A stretch of 64,000 nucleotides of DNA from Saccharothrix coeruleofusca (GTDB taxonomy: Bacteria; Actinomycetota; Actinomycetes; Mycobacteriales; Pseudonocardiaceae), in assembly GCF_014648515.1 (NCBI RefSeq), contig NZ_BMRG01000008.1, positions 22,994 through 86,993 on the forward strand, given 5' to 3'. The notes under the pieces were generated by a model. The model saw nothing but the letters and a program-made list of their open reading frames with translations, was not told the DNA's origin and ran no database searches. Below, one piece after another: positions 48,321 to 56,264 of this stretch; the first letter of the stretch is position 1, and every line of letters begins with the position of its first letter. A program made the translations under genes and the position numbers.

Positions 48321-49336
48321 CCACGGGCACGACCACGGGCACGACCGTGGTGTCCATGGCGGCCGCGCTCAACCGGGCGCTGGCCGACGCGCTGGAGGCC
48401 GACGAGCGCGTGCTGGTCTTCGGCGAGGACGTGGGCGCGCTGGGCGGGGTGTTCCGGGTGACCGACGGGCTGGCGGCCCGCTTCGGCGAGCGGCGGGTGT
48501 TCGACACCCCGCTGGCCGAGTCCGGCATCGTCGGCACCGCCATCGGCATGGCCATGAACGGCCTGCGCCCGGTGGTGGAGATGCAGTTCGACGCCTTCGC
48601 CTACCCGGCGTTCGAGCAGATCACCAGCCACCTGGCCAAGCTGCGCAACCGCACCCGCGGCCGGGTCGAGGTGCCGGTGGTCATCCGGGTGCCCTACGGC
48701 GGCGGCATCGGCGGGGTGGAGCACCACTGCGACTCCTCGGAGGCCTACTACACCCACACCCCCGGCCTGCGCGTGGTCACCCCCGGCACCCCGGACGACG
48801 CCTACCGGCTGCTGCGCGACGCGATCGACTCGCCCGACCCGGTGGTGTTCCTCGAACCCAAGCGCCGCTACTGGACCAAGGGGCCGCTGCACGGCGGCCC
48901 GGCGGCGGCGTTCGACCGGGCCGTGGTGCGCCGCCACGGCCGCGACGTGACGCTGATCGCCTACGGGCCGATGGTCGCCACCGCGCTGGAGACCGCCGAG
49001 GCCGCCCGCGAGGAGGGCTGGGACGTCGAGGTGGTCGACCTGCGCAGCCTGTCGCCGTTCGACGACGAGACCGTGTGCGCGTCGGTGCGCCGGACCGGGC
49101 GGGCCGTGGTGGTGCACGAGGCGTCCGGGTTCGGCGGCTACGGCGCGGAGGTCGTGGCGCGGGTGACCGAGCGCTGCTTCCACCACCTGCACGCCCCCGT
49201 GCTGCGGGTGACCGGTTTCGACATCCCCTACCCGCCGCCGAAGCTGGAGAAGCACCACCTGCCCGGCGTGGACCGCGTCCTCGACGCGATCGACCGGCTG
49301 CAGTGGGACGACCGGGTGGTGGTGCGCGGTGCCTGA
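48317..49336 (+). CDS. bkdB: Branched-chain 2-oxoacid dehydrogenase E1 beta
   Basis: 339 residues. GEDVGALGGVFRVT, DTPLAESGIVGTAIGMAMNGLRPV, the MQFDAFAYPAFEQI block and PYGGGIGGVEHHCDSSEAYYTHTPGL are diagnostic of E1 beta. The N terminus has a small TTGTTTGTT repeat encoded by a 12-bp DNA duplication. The ATG overlaps the E1 alpha stop (ATGA), and the end overlaps the E2 gene by 8 bp. Confidence 0.92.
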   Translation: MTTGTTTGTTVVSMAAALNRALADALEADERVLVFGEDVGALGGVFRVTDGLAARFGERRVFDTPLAESGIVGTAIGMAMNGLRPVVEMQFDAFAYPAFEQITSHLAKLRNRTRGRVEVPVVIRVPYGGGIGGVEHHCDSSEAYYTHTPGLRVVTPGTPDDAYRLLRDAIDSPDPVVFLEPKRRYWTKGPLHGGPAAAFDRAVVRRHGRDVTLIAYGPMVATALETAEAAREEGWDVEVVDLRSLSPFDDETVCASVRRTGRAVVVHEASGFGGYGAEVVARVTERCFHHLHAPVLRVTGFDIPYPPPKLEKHHLPGVDRVLDAIDRLQWDDRVVVRGA

Positions 49337-50573
49337 CTTCCGGCTGCCCGACCTCGGCGAGGGCCTGACCGAGGGCGAGATCGTGACCTGGCTGGTGTCG
49401 GTCGGCGACCGGGTGGTGGTCGACCAGCCCGTGGTGGAGGTGGAGACGGCCAAGGCCGTCGTGGAGGTGCCCTGCCCGTTCGAGGGCGTGGTGAGCGCCC
49501 GGTTCGGCGAACCGGGGGAGAAGCTGGCCGTGGGGTCGGTGCTGCTGACCGTCGGCGAGCCAGAGCCGTCCGGTGGTCGCAGCGGCAACGTGCTCATCGG
49601 CTACGGCACGTCCGCCGCGCCGCGCCGCAGGCGCCGGGCGGGGGCCCGCGTGCCCGCACCGCAGGCGCCGAGCATCCCCGCGCAGGCGGCTCCCGCCGAG
49701 GCAGTTCCCATCGAAAAGGGCCCCGTCGAGGAGGCCCCGTCCGGCAACCCCGGCGTCATCTCCCCGCTGGTGCGCCGCCTGGCCAAGGAGAACGGCCTGG
49801 CGCTGGAGCGCATCCGGGGCACCGGGCCCGGCGGCGTCATCCGCCGCGTCGACGTGGAGCGGGAACTGGCCGCCCGCACCGCCGAGCCCACCGCCGCGCC
49901 CACTGGTGGCAGGCGCATCCCGCTGCGCGGCCCGCGCGGCGCGATCGCGCGCAAGCTGGCCACCTCGCGCCGCGAGATCCCCGAGGCCACCGTGTGGGTG
50001 GACGTGGACGCCACCGGCCTGTTGCAGGCCCGCGCGGCGCTGCCGTCGGTGTCGCTGCTGGCGCTGCTGGCCCGGTTCACCGTGCTGGGGCTGAAGAAGT
50101 TCCCCGAGCTGAACTCGCGGGTCGAGGGCGACGAGGTGGTCGTGCTCGACGAGGTCCACCTGGGCTTCGCGGCCCAGACCGACCGGGGCCTGGTCGTGCC
50201 GGTGGTGCGCGACGCGCACACCCTGACCACCGCCGAGCTGGCGGCGGCGATCGCGGCCCACACCGCCTCGGCGCGCGCGGGCACGCTCACCCCCGCCGCG
50301 CTGACCGGCGGCACCTTCACCGTCAACAACTACGGCGTGTTCGGCGTGGACGGCTCGGCGGCGATCATCAACCACCCGGAGGCGGCGATCCTGGGCATCG
50401 GCCGGATCGTGGACCGGCCGTGGGCGGTGGACGGGCAGCTGGCGGTGCGCAAGGTCGGGCAGCTGACGCTGGCCTTCGACCACCGGGTGTGCGACGGCGG
50501 CACGGCGGGCGGGTTCCTGCGCTTCGTGGCCGACTGCGTCGAGTCGCCGATCACCGCGCTGGCGGACCTGTGA
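49329..50573 (+). CDS. bkdC: Dihydrolipoyl acyltransferase E2 of the branched-chain complex
   Basis: 414 residues. One lipoyl domain (lipoyl-Lys in VETAKAVVEV, near residue 41), a Pro/Ala linker, a peripheral-subunit-binding domain (ISPLVRRLAKENGLALERIRGTGPGG, near 150) and the acyltransferase domain with catalytic DHRVCDGG near residue 385. It transfers branched acyl groups to CoA, supplying primers for iso and anteiso fatty acids. No E3 gene adjoins; E3 is usually encoded elsewhere. It starts with GTG. Confidence 0.93.
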   Translation: MPDFRLPDLGEGLTEGEIVTWLVSVGDRVVVDQPVVEVETAKAVVEVPCPFEGVVSARFGEPGEKLAVGSVLLTVGEPEPSGGRSGNVLIGYGTSAAPRRRRRAGARVPAPQAPSIPAQAAPAEAVPIEKGPVEEAPSGNPGVISPLVRRLAKENGLALERIRGTGPGGVIRRVDVERELAARTAEPTAAPTGGRRIPLRGPRGAIARKLATSRREIPEATVWVDVDATGLLQARAALPSVSLLALLARFTVLGLKKFPELNSRVEGDEVVVLDEVHLGFAAQTDRGLVVPVVRDAHTLTTAELAAAIAAHTASARAGTLTPAALTGGTFTVNNYGVFGVDGSAAIINHPEAAILGIGRIVDRPWAVDGQLAVRKVGQLTLAFDHRVCDGGTAGGFLRFVADCVESPITALADL

Positions 50574-50581
50574 CCTGAGTG

Positions 50582-50610
50582 GACGGCCGGTACCCGACGA
50601 ACCGGCCGTC
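50582..50610 (+). terminator. Terminator of the bkd operon
   Basis: A perfect 10-bp stem, GACGGCCGGT at 50582-50591 with ACCGGCCGTC at 50601-50610, 9-nt loop, 8 bp after the E2 stop. There is no T-tract, as is usual in this kind of genome. Confidence 0.75.
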
Positions 50611-50680
50611 GCGCACTCGTCCCGCACCGCACCGCGTTTATCGCGCGACCAACCACGTCCGCGCGCACTAGCGTGGCGGT

Positions 50681-51229
50681 GTGGCCAAACCCGACTACCC
50701 GATCCGGACCGAACGCCTGCTGCTGCGTCCCTTCACCCCGGCCGACCACGCGGCCCTGCACTCCTGGCAGTCCCGCCCGGACGTGGTGCGCTACCTCTAC
50801 GGCGGGCCCCGCACCCACGAGCAGACCGCGGAGAGCCTGGCGCTCAAGTGCTCGGTGACCTGGCCGTCCGAGGAGGGCCAGCACCTGGCGCTGGCGCTGC
50901 AGCGCGGGGACGAGGTCATCGGCGAGACGGTGCTCAAGTGGCACAGCCGGGAGCACCGGCAGGGCGAGATCGGCTACATCCTGCACCCCGACCACCACGG
51001 TCGCGGCTACGCCACCGAGGCGTCGCGGGCGATGCTGCGGCTGGCCTTCGAGAACCTGGGCCTGCACCGGGTGACCGCCTCCTGCGACGCGCGCAACGAG
51101 GCGTCGTGGCGGGTGATGGAGCGGCTGGGGATGCGGCGCGAGGCGCACTTCCGGCACAACGAGTGGTTCAAGGGCGGCTGGGGCGACGAGATGATCTACG
51201 CCATGCTGGAGGACGAGTGGCCCGGCTGA
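50681..51229 (+). CDS. GNAT acetyltransferase, RimJ/RimL type
   Basis: 182 residues. RTERLLLRPFTPADHAALHSWQSRPDVVRYLYGG at the N terminus, the acetyl-CoA loop HHGRGYATEASRAML, and the C-terminal HRVTASCDARNEASWRVMERLGMRREAHF are typical. It is not of the hydroxyornithine-acetyltransferase type, so it is probably unrelated to the siderophore. TAGCGT lies 6 nt before the GTG, indicating a leaderless mRNA. Confidence 0.88.
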   Translation: MAKPDYPIRTERLLLRPFTPADHAALHSWQSRPDVVRYLYGGPRTHEQTAESLALKCSVTWPSEEGQHLALALQRGDEVIGETVLKWHSREHRQGEIGYILHPDHHGRGYATEASRAMLRLAFENLGLHRVTASCDARNEASWRVMERLGMRREAHFRHNEWFKGGWGDEMIYAMLEDEWPG

Positions 51230-51831
51230 GCGGACCCGACCTGGTCTGGTACGTCAGCTACGGCTCCAACATGCGGGCCGAGCGGTTCGGCTGCTACCTC
51301 GCCGGGGGAGTGCCGGTCGGCGCCACCCGCGGCTACCCCGGCTGCCGCGACCCCCGCCCGCCGCGCGCGGTGACCGGCTGGGAGATGGCGGGCGGCATCT
51401 ACTTCGCCACCCACTCGCCGGTCTGGGACGGCGGTCGGGCGTTCTTCGACCCCGACCTGCCCGGCACCACCGCCGCGCGCGCCTACCTGGTCACCGCCGG
51501 GCAGTTCGCCGACGTGGCCTCGCAGGAGATGTACCGGGAACCGGGCGTGGACCTGGACCTGTCCGAGGTGCTGGCCACCGGCCGGGCCCAGCTCGGGCCC
51601 GGCCGGTACGAGACGCTGGTCCACCTCGGCGACCGCGACGGCCGCCCCGCGCTGACCTTCACCGCGCCGTGGCGCGCCGCCGAGGTCGAGCACACCGCGC
51701 CCTCGGCGGCCTACCTGCGGATGCTGGCCACCGGGCTGCGCGAGGCGCACGGCTGGGACACCGGGCGCGTGGCGGCGTACCTGGCGGAGGCCACCCCGTT
51801 CTGGTCCGCGCGGGACATCGCGGCGCTGTAG
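51217..51831 (+). CDS. Gamma-glutamylcyclotransferase-like protein
   Basis: 204 residues. WYVSYGSNMRAERF near residue 12 is the substrate-loop signature of the GGCT fold; the rest is less conserved. The activity is uncertain. The GTG at 51217 lies 13 bp before the GNAT stop, so the genes are coupled. The stop TAG is inside a 13-bp tandem repeat. Confidence 0.7.
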   Translation: MARLSGPDLVWYVSYGSNMRAERFGCYLAGGVPVGATRGYPGCRDPRPPRAVTGWEMAGGIYFATHSPVWDGGRAFFDPDLPGTTAARAYLVTAGQFADVASQEMYREPGVDLDLSEVLATGRAQLGPGRYETLVHLGDRDGRPALTFTAPWRAAEVEHTAPSAAYLRMLATGLREAHGWDTGRVAAYLAEATPFWSARDIAAL

Positions 51832-51875
51832 CCAGACGCTGTAGCCAGACGCTGTAGCCAGGCGCTGCGACCAGG
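51824..51875. repeat. Four 13-bp tandem units across a stop codon
   Basis: CGCTGTAGCCAGA at 51824-51836, the same at 51837-51849, CGCTGTAGCCAGG at 51850-51862 and CGCTGCGACCAGG at 51863-51875. The stop of the cyclotransferase-like gene is the TAG in unit 1. The array ends 2 bp before the stop of the converging lectin gene. Confidence 0.9.
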
Positions 51876-51877
51876 CC

Positions 51878-53020
51878 CTACTGGAACTTCCAGCGCTGGT
51901 TGGCCTGGCCGTTGCAGTAGTAGGCGCCGACGCCGGTGGTGACGGTGCCCTGCGGGTACTCCTGGTCCAGGCACCAGCCGCTGAGCGCGTTGACCAGCGT
52001 CGTGGTGTCGTCGTAGTGGTCCCGCTCCATCCGCCAGCGCTGGTTGGCCCCGCCGTTGCACGGCCACGCGCCGACCGCCGTGGTCGCCGTGCCCTGCGGG
52101 TACTCCTGGTCCAGGCACCAGCCGCTCAGCTCGTCGACCACGACCGCCGTGTCGGCGGAGTCCCACCGCAGCACCCAGCGCTGGTTGGCCTGGCCGTTGC
52201 AGTGGTAGGCGCCGACGCCGGTGGTGGCGGTGCCCTGCGGGTACTCCTGGTCCAGGCACCAGCCGCTGAGCGCGTTGACCAGGCCGGGGTTGAGCGGGCC
52301 GGAACCGGGGGCGAAACCGGCGTCGAGGTCGTAGGCCCACCAGGCCACCGGCAGCCGCGTCGGCGGCGTGGACAGCGGCGTGCCGACCACGTTGGAGTCC
52401 GCCCGCCAGTCACCGCGCAACGGCCGCGTGGCCCGCGTGCCCGCAGGTGCGGCGGCCTCCACCCGGTAGGTGCCCGCCGGCAGGTCGTGGAAGGCGTACT
52501 GGCCGCCGCCGGAGGGCAGCGCGCGCAACACCGTTCCCTCGTGGTCACTGTGCCCGATCAGGGTGAACGTCGTGTCCACCGCGGACTCGCCGCCCTCCCG
52601 CACGCCGTCGCCGTCGGCGTCGAGCCAGGCCCGCCCGCTGATCTCGCCGCCCTGCTGCGGGAACCACGCGTTCACCGGCGTCGCGTCCGCCAGCTCGACC
52701 CGCCTGCTGGAGGCGTCGAGCGAGCGGTAGCCCGCCGCCGAGGCCGTCACGTCGTAGGCGCCCAGCGGCAGCCCGGCGACCTCGAACCGGCCCTCGCCGT
52801 CGGTGACACCCGTGCGCTCGACGCCCGAGCCGACCCCGCGCACGGTCACCGACGCGCCCACCCTGGGCGGCTCGTCGGCGTCGCGCCCCCGGTCCCCGTC
52901 GCGGTCGAAGAACACCCACCCCACGACGCGCCCCTCGTCGGCCGCGCCCGCCGGTCCCGCGCCCGCGACCACCAGCCCGACCGCCAGCACGGCGGCGGAC
53001 CACTTCCACGAAGTCCTCAC
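51878..53020 (-). CDS. Secreted SdrD-B-like/ricin-type lectin protein
   Basis: 380 residues. A signal peptide (about 1-29, AGPAGA-AD) is followed by two or three SdrD-B/carboxypeptidase-regulatory-like beta domains (GWVFFDRDGDRGRDADEPP, GRAWLDADGDGVREGGES with Ca-binding DxDxDG) and a C-terminal ricin B-type trefoil of three units, each with LSGWCLDQEYPQGT and NQRW (QxW motif). It should bind sugars outside the cell; no catalytic domain is present. The GTG at 53020 has GAGGGGGG upstream. Confidence 0.87.
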   Translation of the reverse strand: MRTSWKWSAAVLAVGLVVAGAGPAGAADEGRVVGWVFFDRDGDRGRDADEPPRVGASVTVRGVGSGVERTGVTDGEGRFEVAGLPLGAYDVTASAAGYRSLDASSRRVELADATPVNAWFPQQGGEISGRAWLDADGDGVREGGESAVDTTFTLIGHSDHEGTVLRALPSGGGQYAFHDLPAGTYRVEAAAPAGTRATRPLRGDWRADSNVVGTPLSTPPTRLPVAWWAYDLDAGFAPGSGPLNPGLVNALSGWCLDQEYPQGTATTGVGAYHCNGQANQRWVLRWDSADTAVVVDELSGWCLDQEYPQGTATTAVGAWPCNGGANQRWRMERDHYDDTTTLVNALSGWCLDQEYPQGTVTTGVGAYYCNGQANQRWKFQ

Positions 53021-53078
53021 GACATCCCCCCTCGATCTTGGTCGGGGGAAGGCTATCGGTAGGGACCGACAAGCCCCG

Positions 53079-54143
53079 TCACGCGGGCGCGCGGTCCCGC
53101 TCCGGCACCGCGCGCAGCGTGCCGTCCTCACCCGCCACGCAGGCCGCCGCGCGGTCGGTGGTGGCCAGGAACTGGCCCAGGCATCGCCCGAACTGCTCGT
53201 GCCCGCGCGCGTTGGGGTGGAACGACTCCTGCAGCGCGTGCGGCGCGCGCCCCTGGTCGCGCAGGCCGTCGAAGTCCACGGTCAGCCGGGTGAACCACTC
53301 GGTGCCCTGGTCGTCCCCGCCCGCGCACGCCTCGTGCCCCTCGCCCGCGCGCGACAGGTCCAGGAACCGGGCGTCGGTGGCCAGCGCCGCCGTGCGCAGC
53401 GCGGCCGACAGCTCGCCCACCGCGGTGTCGCGGACCCAGCGCATGTCCCGGGTGCGCAGCGGGCACCCGGCCAGGTTCTGCAGGCCGGCGGGCAGGTCGG
53501 GCGACACGGGGGAGGCGTAGGACTGGAGCACCAGCGTGTAGGACCGGTCGGTGTAGCCCTCGTCGCGCAGCACCGACCGGATGTCCCGCAGCGCGCGTTC
53601 CACCTTCGGCGTCATCCGCGCCACGCGCTCGCGCCACTGGTCGGCCAGCACGTCCGAGCAGTCCGCGCGCCGCTGGAACCACGCCTGCAGGCACTGGCCC
53701 AGCACGTCGGAGAAGCGCGGGTCGTCGTTCGCGCCCACCGCGACCACCACGGCGGTCACCCGGTGCTCGCGGGCGATGGCCGCCAGCTGCCGCGCCTGCG
53801 ATCCCTCGGTGTTGCGCACCTGGTCGGTCAGGCCGACCTGCTCGGCGTTCGACCCCGAGCAGGCCAGGTTGAACACCCGGTCCACGTCCGGGATCGGCGT
53901 CTTGAAGATCTGCGCGGCGCGGGATCGGTGGCACCAGTTGCCCGCCTCGCCGTCGGTGCCCGGCTCGTAGTCGCCCGCGCCCTCCCCGGACATGGTCGAG
54001 TCGCCCAGCGCCACCGCCGCGGTCGGCGCGTCGCGGCTGGGACCGGGCGGCTCGGGGAACGGGCTGTCGCCGACCACCAGCAGCAGGGCGAGCAGGGGCA
54101 GGACCATGACGAGCGCCGCGAAGCGGCGGAGGGTGCTCCGCAT
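53079..54143 (-). CDS. Secreted SGNH/GDSL-family hydrolase
   Basis: 354 residues. An N-terminal signal or anchor helix (about 7-24) is followed by block I ALGDSTMSGEGAG (nucleophile Ser), the Asn block VVVAVGANDDPRF and a C-terminal ESFHPNARGHEQF with the catalytic His. Cysteines are numerous, fitting an exported protein. It is an esterase or lipase of unknown substrate. Confidence 0.87.
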   Translation of the reverse strand: MRSTLRRFAALVMVLPLLALLLVVGDSPFPEPPGPSRDAPTAAVALGDSTMSGEGAGDYEPGTDGEAGNWCHRSRAAQIFKTPIPDVDRVFNLACSGSNAEQVGLTDQVRNTEGSQARQLAAIAREHRVTAVVVAVGANDDPRFSDVLGQCLQAWFQRRADCSDVLADQWRERVARMTPKVERALRDIRSVLRDEGYTDRSYTLVLQSYASPVSPDLPAGLQNLAGCPLRTRDMRWVRDTAVGELSAALRTAALATDARFLDLSRAGEGHEACAGGDDQGTEWFTRLTVDFDGLRDQGRAPHALQESFHPNARGHEQFGRCLGQFLATTDRAAACVAGEDGTLRAVPERDRAPA

Positions 54144-54192
54144 CGCCGTCCATTCTACGGACAACCGGTCCGCCGCACGGGGTGATCGGCGG

Positions 54193-54813
54193 CTACTCGA
54201 ACCGGCTCGGGTCGCCCGCACCTCGGCGCAGCACCTCCGGCTCGTCGCCGGAGAAGTCGACCACGGTGGTCGGCTCCGTGCCGCAGTCGCCGGAGTCGAT
54301 CACCGCGTCGACCGCGTGGTCGAGCAGTTCCTTGATCTCCCAGCCCTGCACCAGCGGCTCGGCGTGGTCGGGCAGCAGCAGCGTGCTGGACAGCAGGGGC
54401 TCGCCCAGCGCGTCCAGCAGCGCCCGCGCCACCGGGTGGTCGGGGATGCGCGCGCCCACGGTCTTCTTCTTCGGGTGCAGCAGGCGGCGCGGCACCTCAC
54501 GGGTGGCCGGGAGGATGAACGTGTAGCTGCCCGGCGTGGCCGCCTTGACCGCCCGGAACACCGTGTTGTCCACGTGCACGAACTGTCCCAGCTGCGCGAA
54601 GTCGCGGCACATCAGGGTGAAGTGGTGCCGGTCGTCCAGGTGCCGGATCTGCCGGATGCGGTCCAGGGCGTCCTTGTTGCCCAGGCGGCAGCCCAGCGCG
54701 TAGCAGGAGTCCGTCGGGTAGGCGATCAGCCCGTCCTGGCGGATCAGCTCGACGGCCTGGTCGATCGTTCGGCGCTGGGGGTTGACCGGGTGCACGTCGA
54801 AGTACCTCGCCAT
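54193..54813 (-). CDS. Sua5/YciO/YrdC-family protein
   Basis: 206 residues, the short form without the Sua5 C-terminal domain. AVELIRQDGLIAYPTDSCYALGC, the KxR-type loop around RQIRHLDDRHHFTLMC and PGSYTFILPAT are family blocks. Members bind ATP and threonine for tRNA t6A synthesis, but YciO-like paralogues are of unclear role. TAAGCT lies 8 nt before the ATG, so the mRNA is probably leaderless. Confidence 0.87.
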   Translation of the reverse strand: MARYFDVHPVNPQRRTIDQAVELIRQDGLIAYPTDSCYALGCRLGNKDALDRIRQIRHLDDRHHFTLMCRDFAQLGQFVHVDNTVFRAVKAATPGSYTFILPATREVPRRLLHPKKKTVGARIPDHPVARALLDALGEPLLSSTLLLPDHAEPLVQGWEIKELLDHAVDAVIDSGDCGTEPTTVVDFSGDEPEVLRRGAGDPSRFE

Positions 54814-54960
54814 GGGCGGGGAGCTTAGAGGCACCGACCGCCCGGCGCGGCACGGGAGCGTCGGGCGGCCGAGGAGCGTATTGCGGTAATGGCAAAAAAT
54901 TTTGTCAGAACAGCCAGGGTTGCGGATAGTCGGGGGCACCGGACGAGAGAGGAGCGCTCG

Positions 54961-55911
54961 ATGGAGCGGAACTACGACGTGGTGGTCGTCGGCGGTGGCG
55001 CGGCGGGACTGAGCGGTGCGCTGACGCTGAGCAGGGCGCGGCGGTCGGTGCTGGTGGTGGACTCGGGCGAACCGCGCAACGCCCCGGCCGGACACGTGCA
55101 CAACTACCTGGGGCGGGAGGGCACGCCGCCTGGTCGGCTGCTGGCCATCGGCCGGGACGAGGTCGCTTCCTACGGGGGCGAGTTCACCGACGGCGCGGTC
55201 ACCTCGCTCACGCGCGTCGACGACGGGTTCCGCGTGGCGCTGGCCGACGGCCGCGAGGTGGTGGCGCGTCGGCTGCTGGTGGCCACCGGGCTGGTCGACG
55301 AGCTGCCCGACGTGCCGGGGGTGGCGCAGCGGTGGGGTCGGGACGTGCTGCACTGCCCCTACTGCCACGGCTACGAGGTGCGCGACCAGGCGATCGGGGT
55401 GCTCGCCACGGTCGGTCCGCTGGCGGTGCACCAGGCGCTGCTGTTCCGGCAGTGGAGCGAAGACGTGGTGCTGTTCCTCAACGGCGTGGACGCGCCGGAC
55501 CCGGAGCGGGCCGAGCAGCTGGCCGCGCGCGACGTCCGGGTGGTGGCGGGCGAGGTGGCCGCGCTGGAGGTCGAGGACGACCGGATCACCGGTGTCCGAC
55601 TGGCCTCCGGGGAGGTCGTGCCGCGCCGCGCCGTCGTGGTGGGGCCCCGCTTCTGGGCGCGCGCCGACCTGCTGGCCGGCCTCGGGCTGGAGCCGGTGGA
55701 GCAGCTGGTGGAGGGACACGTCGTCGGCACCCACATCCCCGCCGACCCCACCGGGGCGACCAAGGAACCCGGCGTGTGGGTGGCAGGCAACGTCGCGGGC
55801 GCCCAGGCGCAGGTCATCACCTCCGCGGCGGCCGGGCTGACCGCCGGGGCGGCGATCAACGCCGATCTCGTCGCCGAGGACACCCGCCGGGCGGTGGCGC
55901 GACGCCGCTGA
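54961..55911 (+). CDS. Thioredoxin-reductase-like FAD oxidoreductase
   Basis: 316 residues. DVVVVGGGAAGLSGALTLSRARRSVLVVD (FAD) at the N terminus, and the redox pair CPYCHG near residue 133 in the class II thioredoxin-reductase position. The usual GxGxxA NADPH motif after it is degenerate (IGVLATVGPLA), as in GliT/HlmI-like oxidases that use O2. Its partner is unknown; no thioredoxin gene adjoins. The stop lies inside a 14-bp tandem array. Confidence 0.88.
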   Translation: MERNYDVVVVGGGAAGLSGALTLSRARRSVLVVDSGEPRNAPAGHVHNYLGREGTPPGRLLAIGRDEVASYGGEFTDGAVTSLTRVDDGFRVALADGREVVARRLLVATGLVDELPDVPGVAQRWGRDVLHCPYCHGYEVRDQAIGVLATVGPLAVHQALLFRQWSEDVVLFLNGVDAPDPERAEQLAARDVRVVAGEVAALEVEDDRITGVRLASGEVVPRRAVVVGPRFWARADLLAGLGLEPVEQLVEGHVVGTHIPADPTGATKEPGVWVAGNVAGAQAQVITSAAAGLTAGAAINADLVAEDTRRAVARRR

Positions 55912-55953
55912 AGCGACGCCGCTGGAACCACTCCGCTGGAACAACTCCGCTGG
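55898..55953. repeat. Four 14-bp tandem units across a stop codon
   Basis: CGCGACGCCGCTGA (55898-55911), AGCGACGCCGCTGG (55912-55925), AACCACTCCGCTGG (55926-55939) and AACAACTCCGCTGG (55940-55953). The TGA of the reductase gene ends unit 1; the others are untranslated. Confidence 0.88.
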
Positions 55954-55958
55954 GGCGA

Positions 55959-55990
55959 CGTGGTGGTCGCGGGCGACCGCGACCACCACG
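55959..55990 (+). terminator. Terminator after the reductase gene
   Basis: A perfect 13-bp stem, CGTGGTGGTCGCG at 55959-55971 with CGCGACCACCACG at 55978-55990, 6-nt loop, directly after the tandem array. Confidence 0.8.
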
Positions 55991-56029
55991 GCATTGCCCG
56001 CAAGCCTTGGCGCCACTAGGGTTGCCCGC

Positions 56030-56086
56030 ATGACTGCCGGGTCGGCCTTGGGCCACGAGCGAGTTGGGTGCCCGGCCACGGCGTGA
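56030..56086 (+). CDS. Possible 18-residue leaderless leader peptide
   Basis: ATG at 56030 opens an 18-codon frame, MTAGSALGHERVGCPATA. TAGGGT lies 7 nt upstream, the same -10/ATG geometry as the other leaderless genes here. It ends 178 nt before the nitroreductase-hemerythrin gene, so it may be a cis-acting leader of that mRNA. No homologue is recognised and it could be chance; the promoter is better supported than the peptide. Confidence 0.4.
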   Translation: MTAGSALGHERVGCPATA

Positions 56087-56264
56087 TCGCCGGGCGGGCC
56101 CGAGGGCCGCCTTCTCCGCACCCCCAACACCTTTCCACCCCGCCACGCGCGCACAGCCGCGCGTGTGCCGCCGCGCGTGCGCTGCCACGCGCCCACCTCC
56201 CACCGCGGTCGAGCGCGCTCCCGCGGTGTGGTCGTCATGCCTTGCCAACGGAGAAGGACCACCT

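Noticed and set aside
50681-51229. GNAT as the missing hydroxyornithine acetyltransferase
   Set aside because: It has RimJ/RimL-type motifs, lies 30 kb from the siderophore genes, and has a leaderless promoter without an iron box.
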